Part shown: piece after piece, positions 43,501-52,500 of the stretch
Position numbering within the stretch: position 1 is the first letter of the stretch
Layout: each line of letters opens with the position of its first letter
The notes under the pieces: model-generated
What the model was told of the DNA's origin: nothing
The model's database searches: none
Seen by the model: only the letters and a program-made list of their open reading frames with translations
Made by a program: the position numbers and the translations under genes
Source of the DNA: Nectonema munidae
Taxonomy: Eukaryota; Nematomorpha; Nectonematoida; Nectonematidae
NCBI GenBank assembly: GCA_030549495.1
Contig: JAUIRK010000570.1
Span: 1,899,501-1,963,500 of the forward strand
Length of the DNA: 64,000 nucleotides
Reading direction: 5' to 3'

Positions 43501-46500
43501 GAAAATTTAAAAATGGAAATATTTTTCTTACCTAATTTTTATTATAAATCATGAATAAAAAAGATGAAATTGTAAACATTATATTAAGACTAACTTTTTA
43601 ATGGCACAGATTGTGACATCAAAATCTTAAATTTACATTTTTAGAACACATGTCCGATATCATTATAAGAGATGGTTTTATTACAGAAACAATAGAATCT
43701 AAGAACTGTTTGTTTTTTAGTGATTGCCTTTCTTGACCTTAACTAAGAAGTTGATTTGAATACAAATTAGTGAAGTAACTATGCCAAAATTTTTGTACGG
43801 TTACGTTTACGATTCCGATTCCAAGAAAGACGGGTATTCCGATTCTTCTTGATTTAAAAAAGACCGAGTATTCATGTGTAAGTTTATCAGAAACAAGTGC
43901 AAACGTTTTAAAATTATATTTGAAATAAAAGATTTCCACCATTACATTACATTTTACCATTTACACACCTAGCCAAAGCTGATTCTGTTTTAGATTCAAG
44001 GATGATATCTATGGAGTCAAGTGTTTACCTGTGGAGAAAACACGAATCTGTTTGCGATGTTTTTCTTAGCCGAGTATTAACATCTTTTTAAGCCTCCATT
44101 ATATATTTTAAACTTTTCACTCTGCTAAATATAGCTGATGAGTTATTTTTTTATACGTATATAAGTGCAGGTATTTATATATTTTATTTCTAAACTACAT
44201 AAAATTTACAGGGCTCGAAAAATAGACAAACCTATGTTTCATTATCATCATCATTTTTATGGGCAGTATTTTTTCCTTCTTACGAAGGGCTACTAACTTT
44301 TTTTTCATGATTTTACAGCTTTTTCCATTCAATTCGGTTATGCATATTCTTTAGTTTTATATCATACAAATTTTCTTCATCATTGTTTTCCTAATCAACT
44401 TGGGTCTCCTTTTTCCTCTAATATTTTTAACTTCGAAAATTCCATGCTTGCTTGACACTTTCATCTTCATTTTTCTCACAATATGTTCTATCTCAAGATT
44501 CTCTGTTTTAGAGTTTGAACAATTTTATCCTTCAGGCCCAGTTTCCCCATCAAATGTTGGCTTCCTTCTATAGAGAAACTTCACTCCACACATTTTTGGC
44601 ACCAAACTCCTTTCATCTCTTCTCAAAATACCTTCTTCAAATGATCCTATCACCTAGGTCATGGCAGGTCATTTAGTGGGCGTGCTCTAATGAAGTTTAC
44701 AACAGAAACCACTGTTTTCAACACACAAGAAAGGCCCTAAGCCCAAGATTTAATATTATTTTACTTTTTTCTTGTTTTGTAATTTTTTTCTACCATTTTC
44801 TTGGTAGCTTGAAGAAAGGCCAAGAAGATTTTCCAACCAGATGATTCAATTCACCTCCAGTTTTTCTTTTTTGAGAAATAAAGGTTTTCCATGTCCCCTT
44901 CCATGATGCCCTTGACTAAAATTATAATCGTTTTCACTGGAAAGAGATATTGGTACAATTTCTTCACTAGGTATCAAAGATTGTTCATAAAAAAATTTTG
45001 TAGAAACCATCATAGTTTTTTTCTTCGATAAATGAATTAATCAGCCTCAAATCGTTTAATACTGTATCTTCAGGAATGCTTGCAGTAAACCACCACGGCA
45101 AGTAGTTAAAGATGCAGAAATTATTGAAAGCTGTCATTTTTTTGATTTGATTTGATGATAAAAAGTCTTTTGAAATTTCTTGGGCTATTTTCTTTTTTAA
45201 CATAACACTTTTAAACAATAAATAATTATAACCATCCATCTTGTTTTATTAATAGAACCTGGTACTCTAAATTTTACAAAACTTTTTTCACCATCAAGAT
45301 ACATTAGGATTAAAAGAAGTTATTTGTAATCATTTCTAAAATATTTCTTATTTAACGTATCTTTAAAAAAGCTAACAATTTTACTTTTATCTTTACTTCC
45401 TCCATAAAGAGTGTAATTAGATCTCTCATTTAAAGATAATACTTTGAACACTTTTCTAAATTTATAAAAAAGATCATGTTCTGGTTCAGAAGAATTGTAA
45501 CTTTTCATATCTTCCCATACTTTTTTAAATAAAATTTCATCAATATGATGTCTGCAAGGACAGAAGAGGCTTTTTAAGTTTATTATGAATACAAACGCAT
45601 GTTGAAAACAAACGTCCAGTGTTAAGACTTGTGGTGTCAAAGACCATTCTTTTGACAAACTCCTTACAACTTCATTTTTCAAGCAAATCTACAGAAACAC
45701 TTGAGAGCACTTCAGCTCCTTTGTTTTTCCCATATGAATTTATTAAAGGCACTCCAAGTAACTTAACTATGCCATTATTTGTTCGCTCCTCGTAATGAAA
45801 TTTACTTTTCAATGTAGGAAGCAATTTTCCATCGCAGTGCAAATTCAAGGTTGTTGGATTCCACAAGTTTTTAATTTTACTAGTGGTTTTTTTATAACTT
45901 CAACTTTATATTTATAAAATTGATTGGCAAAACATTGTTTCCAATTAATGTAGAAATATTGTGTGGCACAAATATTTAAGTTTCACTTTTTTTTATTTCT
46001 TTTATGATATTTTGTATTTGAAACATTTATATCTACAAATTTCTTTTTTCTTTTCAATGCAAGCTTTTTGTCTATTTTTTTCGTTTTTGAATCAACGAAA
46101 AACTTTTAAAATCTACACTACCATAAGTAGTTTTTTTTCAATCATTTTTCTTTCTAAAAACAAAATATCAGCATCAATTTCTTTTTTTCAAAAGCAATTT
46201 ATCCAAGTTTCATTTTCTTCATTTTTTCTAAAACATTTTTTGGCCAAAAAGGCATTCTTTTATCTAATTTACTTTTAAATTCTAAAATCTTTTTATTATT
46301 TTGATGCTTTTCAACTTTAAATTTCTTTATTTTGCTATATTCAGATGAAAACAGAACTATATTCAATTTATTTATATATATTTTTTATGTATGTAGTTTA
46401 ATACCATCTACAATTATTTTTTTTTCGGCAAAATTTTATTTATTTGCTTGTGAATACCTAAGTAATTAATATTTTTTTTGTAATTTTTTTAATATTATTT

Positions 46501-49500
46501 TCAAACTAAAATACAACACTAAAAAAAACAGATTTTTGTCATGGAAAATATAAAGGAGGACTCAGGAGTCAGAGCGAAAATATCCATCACCCACTTCTAA
46601 TACTTACAAAAATTAGACTCCGATTCAGATACTTAGTACTTACAAAAATGTGACTGTCTTGGCTTCTGACTTCGACTATCACTCGATATGCTTACAAAAG
46701 TAAACTATTTTTTCCTTTCTTTAAATATTTAAAAATAACCGACCGACTCCGAGTGCCAAATTTTATTAGATACCCACTCCGACTACTCTCGCTTTAAAAT
46801 CTCAGACTCGACCCACTTTCAAGTCCTGATATAATGGTCCAAGAATACGCGAGATCGTATCATTGTTGATGGATTTAGAGTTAAAAGTTTTACGGCTTAT
46901 ATAATATATACATGAAAAGACCATAAAATAGAGAAGAATCTGGGAATTAAGGTGTGCGCCAGAGTAATGTAACATCGTTCAATCCCGCGCAAAAATTTAT
47001 CGCTGATATATAAATAATATGATGCTAGATAAAATTTGACCAATATTTTTTATTATACAAAAATATGCAAGTAAGAGGGAAAAAATACCTTCTAATCCAT
47101 CGAAGGATAAACTTTCTTCACTGGATGTTTGAAATGTTAAATTTTTAAGTTTTTCGTTGGAAGTTTGTATAGGACTTTTGTTGTTAGAGTTTTCAAATTT
47201 TTTCATGATGTTTCCCATGAAGGATTTAGATGATCTGTCAGGCTGACTAAATGATTTTACTTGAGATATGGATGAGGAGGAACTATTTGAAGCTATTTTC
47301 ATTCTTTTTGGTATACCCACACATTGTTCTTCTAAATGATCGATGCAGTTGCGATGTGTGTTGTAATTACAGTCTAAGAAGAAATAAAGTCATTTTCAGA
47401 GTATAGAACAAAGTCCAAGTTTTTACTTGTACAAGAATATCCCTGATATCCTACTCCAGTCAAAATATTATGACAAAAATTGCAGAATGTTAGCGCATGG
47501 TAATGATATAATATAAAGGAATGTTCTTTGACAAACATTTTATCTTTAGCTTTGACAAATGATGATAGTTTAAAGCGATTAGATCTACCATCTTTGGAAC
47601 AGAATAATAAGCCGTGCTCACTCAAGGTTTCCATAAGAGAATTGAAAGACTTTTCGACAAACTTAATACCATAATACTTGCAAATAGTCAAAACCGCAGA
47701 AAGTAAGAGGCAACTAGGAAAGGAAAAATGTTTAGAAGGTTGTTATCATATTTGCAAACAAAAAATACTCTTTGTCATTGATGCAAACAGCTCGTATGCA
47801 CTCCTCAACTTTGGAAGTGCGTATAACATCTAAGATAGGCATGATAACTTTTTCTGCTAATTTTAAAGATTTCGTCTTATCCGTGCTATCATATGGTAAT
47901 TGTGATAGCTCATCTTTTAATGCACTTAATCCTGAAAAAAAAACGAAAAATAAATCATTTAAAAAGAAAATAAATATATAGAACGCTTGTAAGATGATTC
48001 AAATTACGTTAACGTAAATCTAATCTTAATGCAATCTAGTTTAAGAACATTTTTATTCTGAAAAAAATATGTCCGTTGTTTGAGAACATTTTTAGAGCTG
48101 TCGCGCCACCAATAAAATTACTAATTATACACCTAATAAGTACAGAATCAGAAAATGCATCTTTACATGGGGATCATTTTTTATTAAGTCACTGCAATAA
48201 TTATGCTAAAATATTTTTGCAGCTAAATCAAAGGAATAAAATTTAAATGTTTACAAAAATTAATTGCTTCTGCATTGTCATGGCTTCTCAATTGTCGGTG
48301 TTTCTTTCAACTAAGCCGCTATCAGACTTTGAACACAGAGGGCATAACTGATTTCGGAGATAATAGTAAGTGCAAAAAAATGATATATCTCAATGGGATT
48401 TAGAGGAGGGTCTCAAGTCCCCTAATTGACGAGAATGGTTTTACGCCTAAATTTTCAAAGAATAAAACCGATATACACAATTATAATAGCACAAAGAAAA
48501 GTTTATCTCTCTAGTTCATTTTACTTATTAATTCTATTCATCTATTTTGCTCCATAAAGATAAAAATTTCATAAAGGAAAGAACTAAATAATATTAATTA
48601 TATTTTTAATTTAGAAATAATTTGGCACATTTCTAGTTTAAAAACCCTTTTATAGCTAGTCGTCATAAAAGCAGAATAAATCAATTTGATTCAACCTAAA
48701 TGGCAAAGAAATAATTATCGAGAAAAAAATTCTTACCAGATTTTTTCATGCCACAGAATTCTTTTAGCGTTTCCTTAATTGATAACAGGGCTGATTTCCT
48801 CGCCAATCTGAATAAAAACTTGAGAACATTCTCGCTTTCTATGTTGGATTGAAGAGAATTATCTAATATTAAAGCTAGACTTAAAGTATTATTTTTAAAC
48901 GCGTAAAAAAGAACAAACCAATTTGGTCTATAGCTGCTTGAGAAACTTTCACGGAAAGAGGAGCATTTGGAACTGTGAAGGAAGAATGAATTTCATAAGC
49001 AAATCTTCGCAAATCTCGCAAACCACAGGAACTCGTATAAACATCCGTTATAAGATAGAATATCTATTTATGAAAATAAAATTAAATAAAAATAGATTTT
49101 CAGAATTCGTCAGAACGATGTTGAAACATTCATATTTTTATCATCCATTTTATATTCAAAAATAAAGATTTCATCCATATTATTTCTTGATATCTGTGAG
49201 GCGCATGGTAAAAGTTATAGGTGCAAACTTCAAAACGAACATCGTATGTTTCTCCCTTGAAGTTAATGGGTAGAAAAGTAGAAGGGTGAGAGAAAAATTA
49301 TTGTCTTAACGATTCTTTAGAACAAGATATTATATTTTCAACGAATTTTAATAAATGTATGACTTGTATTAGCAAAAGGGGCCAATCTTCAACATAATTA
49401 AAATTATTTTCATGGAAATTTGGGTGATTTCCCTCTTAATTCATTGATGAGAAAAAAGATTTTAACTACCCAGGTATAAAGCGCATTTTTTAGTAAAAAT

Positions 49501-52500
49501 TCAATTCTAAAATCACCCTGCATCAATCAAATAAATAAAGTGAAATAAATATATGTATATTTTTTCAAATAAATCAATTAGTGATAAAACTAAAATATAT
49601 ATACCTTTTGTGAAGATTATTTGTGATAAAAAGTGCGCGTTTTATAATTGATTAAAGCTTTTTAGAGCAATTTTTTCTTCAAAAACGCGTAAGATAAACA
49701 GATGCGCATTATATCTAGGTGTTTATGGTGGTTAAAAACTAAAATTTGATTTTCAAAAAGCTGCTAATTTTTTATTGAAAAATATGGAAGCAAACAGGAA
49801 AATATTAATTATATCCAAATACCGTCGTCATCAAATCTAATCGCGGTAGTCGAAAACATGGCAAAAGATTGCCTTCAAAATGTAAGAACGACTTTTAAGG
49901 CGCATTATTTCAATTTGAGGAATTTAAAATAATGCGTCTGATACAGCACAATTAAGCATATTTATACATTTCGTTTTTCTTGGTTCAAGTATGAAGGAGG
50001 AATATTCAAAAGGGGAATTCAAAATTGACAACGTTTTAACAATTTTATGAATGGAAAATTTACTAAAGTACATATATCCGAACTCATCGGGTTTCAGCAC
50101 CGTTCAGATAACAGAAATGTTTGGATAACTAGGAATTTTTCCACACTATTTTTACAAGTAACTGAAGTAAGCTTTTTGCACAGTGCATTCAAAATCATAA
50201 AGAACTTAATGTCATTTTGAAAAATATATTTTGAGAAGTTGAAACTTTTTCTTTTGTTGGCTCCTGCAATTTAGTTAAAACAAGAACTTTTCCTGTGTAT
50301 TTGCTACTTAGTGATCTACTTCATTTTAGTTACAGGAGTTAACAAAAAGAAAAAGTTTCAAATCATAAAGAAAGATAAATGATGGTATAAATTAGGTTAT
50401 AGTGACTAAAATTATCATAGGTTGTCTCAGGTCTTTATACTTTTATGGTTTGAGTATATTGTGTCTAAAAATTCTGAGTTTTATCTCCACTGTCAAAATT
50501 ATTCATGTTTTATACTGTTCGGTTATGAGAAGGTTCGGATATACTGTAATTAATAAACTGGTATTTATTAACACTGATGGCTCACCTGCTATGATTCGAA
50601 GAATCAATTGGATAATCGCTTTTCGTTGAATAATAAAATAATTAGATAATTAATTAATCAAAGACTTTCAAAAAGTAGATTATTTAAATTTTTTTCACAT
50701 GAAGGTGATGAGATTAACTTCTTCGAAATGTAGTAAAATCGTTGTGTAAAATATTAATTCTTGTTAGATTCAGAGAGTTATTAAATCATATCAAATATAT
50801 CAACAAAGAAAAAGTAATATCTTTAGAATAAATTGGCATTTCTAAGAGATCTTGAAAAAACAAATGTAAAAAGACTTACAAAACATTTATCATTCTCCAA
50901 ATGTTCCGTTATTAGAATTTTTATTAATTGTTTAAACAAGGTAAGTGAAATATATTATAATACTTATAACAAGTTGATTTTACGTTAGTAACATGATTTG
51001 AAAAAAAAAATTTAAGAAACCAAAATTTGATGAATAAATATTACATGGTTGCATTTTATCTTTTTAAATAGTATAGTTAAAAAGTAAGGTTTTTTCGGTT
51101 TAATAATTGAAATTTAGGTTTTTTCGTTTATTTAAAAATATATTACATGAAAACTTGAGAGTTTGTGATACATATGGAATAATGGATCATGATGAAAAAG
51201 GACACTTATTTTGCTATAAACGGATATATCCTATAAACATTAAAGGTGCATACAATAACAATCAAAAAGATGATTAAAGCGTGTTAAACATTTATGTTTA
51301 AAATTTTAAGGACAGGATATTATTTAATAATAGGTCCTTTTAAATAACTATTGTTATCAATGCAGTAATGAAAAATACACATTAACATAATTTTAATTTG
51401 ATATAAAATTAAGACCAGGCTAATTCATAACGAATTAATTATATCAATTAAAAGAGCTTTTAATGTTTATTTTTTTCTAAATTAATGTTCAAATTATGAT
51501 TAATTTCAAAACCGATTAACCTCATCAAATTCATTTAAATGCGTGTCTGCAATCCAGGTGTTATTAGCGATTGTAACTTTTATAGTCACGTTTTAAAATG
51601 TCTATTTGGTACAGGAATAGAAGTAGTCAGGAGTAAAGTTAAAGGGATAATACTTATGAACAAAATGAGAAATCTAATGAATTTTAACAACAAGATATAG
51701 AAGAGGGATATACGAGTGGGTTCGGATTTGAATTGCAAATGGTATAGTTGAGAAAAATGAAAAGGTGAGCGGGATTATTTTTGAGAGCAACTATATTGTG
51801 AAACGGAACGTTGTCTGACATCTAAAAAGTTTATTCAATAATTAAGAATTTGTGAAAAATTTCTCGAAATAAAAGATCAACATTTTCACTGTCATCTTGG
51901 GATAGAGAAGTTAAATTTTTTTCTCTTTCCATCATGGTGCTTGGATGACGGAAAAATGAAGCTTGATTTAAAGAATTTAAAAAACACATCTGTAATCGAG
52001 GATCAGAAAATGCAGTATTGCTGTCAGCTAAAAAACAGATTAAATAGTTATCAAATAGCCAGTTATTTCCCAATTTTTATTACTCTTAAATAAATATTCA
52101 AAATATTTTTAATTGATACATAACACATTCCATTCAATAGATTTCATTATTATTTTAATTAATAATAGAAGTAATATTAGGAAAGCTTAACTTATCGGTT
52201 AAAAGCATAAGATTTGATGAAAATAAAATTGAATTTCAAAATTTAGCATATTTAATCTAGATATTTTAGACATTGTAATTTTTTAAATTGATATTTTGTA
52301 ATTGATCAAAAGTAAATAATTATAAAATCCAAATGAATACAATTAATTTCTTTATAAAGAAAAATAGTTAATATAAAGAAAATTTAAAAAGAAAAGACTA
52401 GTTAAATTAGAAATAAAAAAAAAGTTAATCTTACATTTAACATTAAAACTTTGACATGACTTTAAAGATGGATTTTTTGCAGTTGTTTTAGGATTAATAA

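Noticed and set aside
45961-46278. 105-codon plus-strand frame
   Set aside because: Almost only Phe/Leu/Ser/Ile from T-rich DNA; low-complexity shadow within the broken transposon.
48863-48918. Reading straight through as FVLFYAFKNNTLSLALIL
   Set aside because: It looked like coding sequence at first, but the family alignment (AAIDQI-DNSLQ) and a GTTTGT...TATTAG intron fit better.
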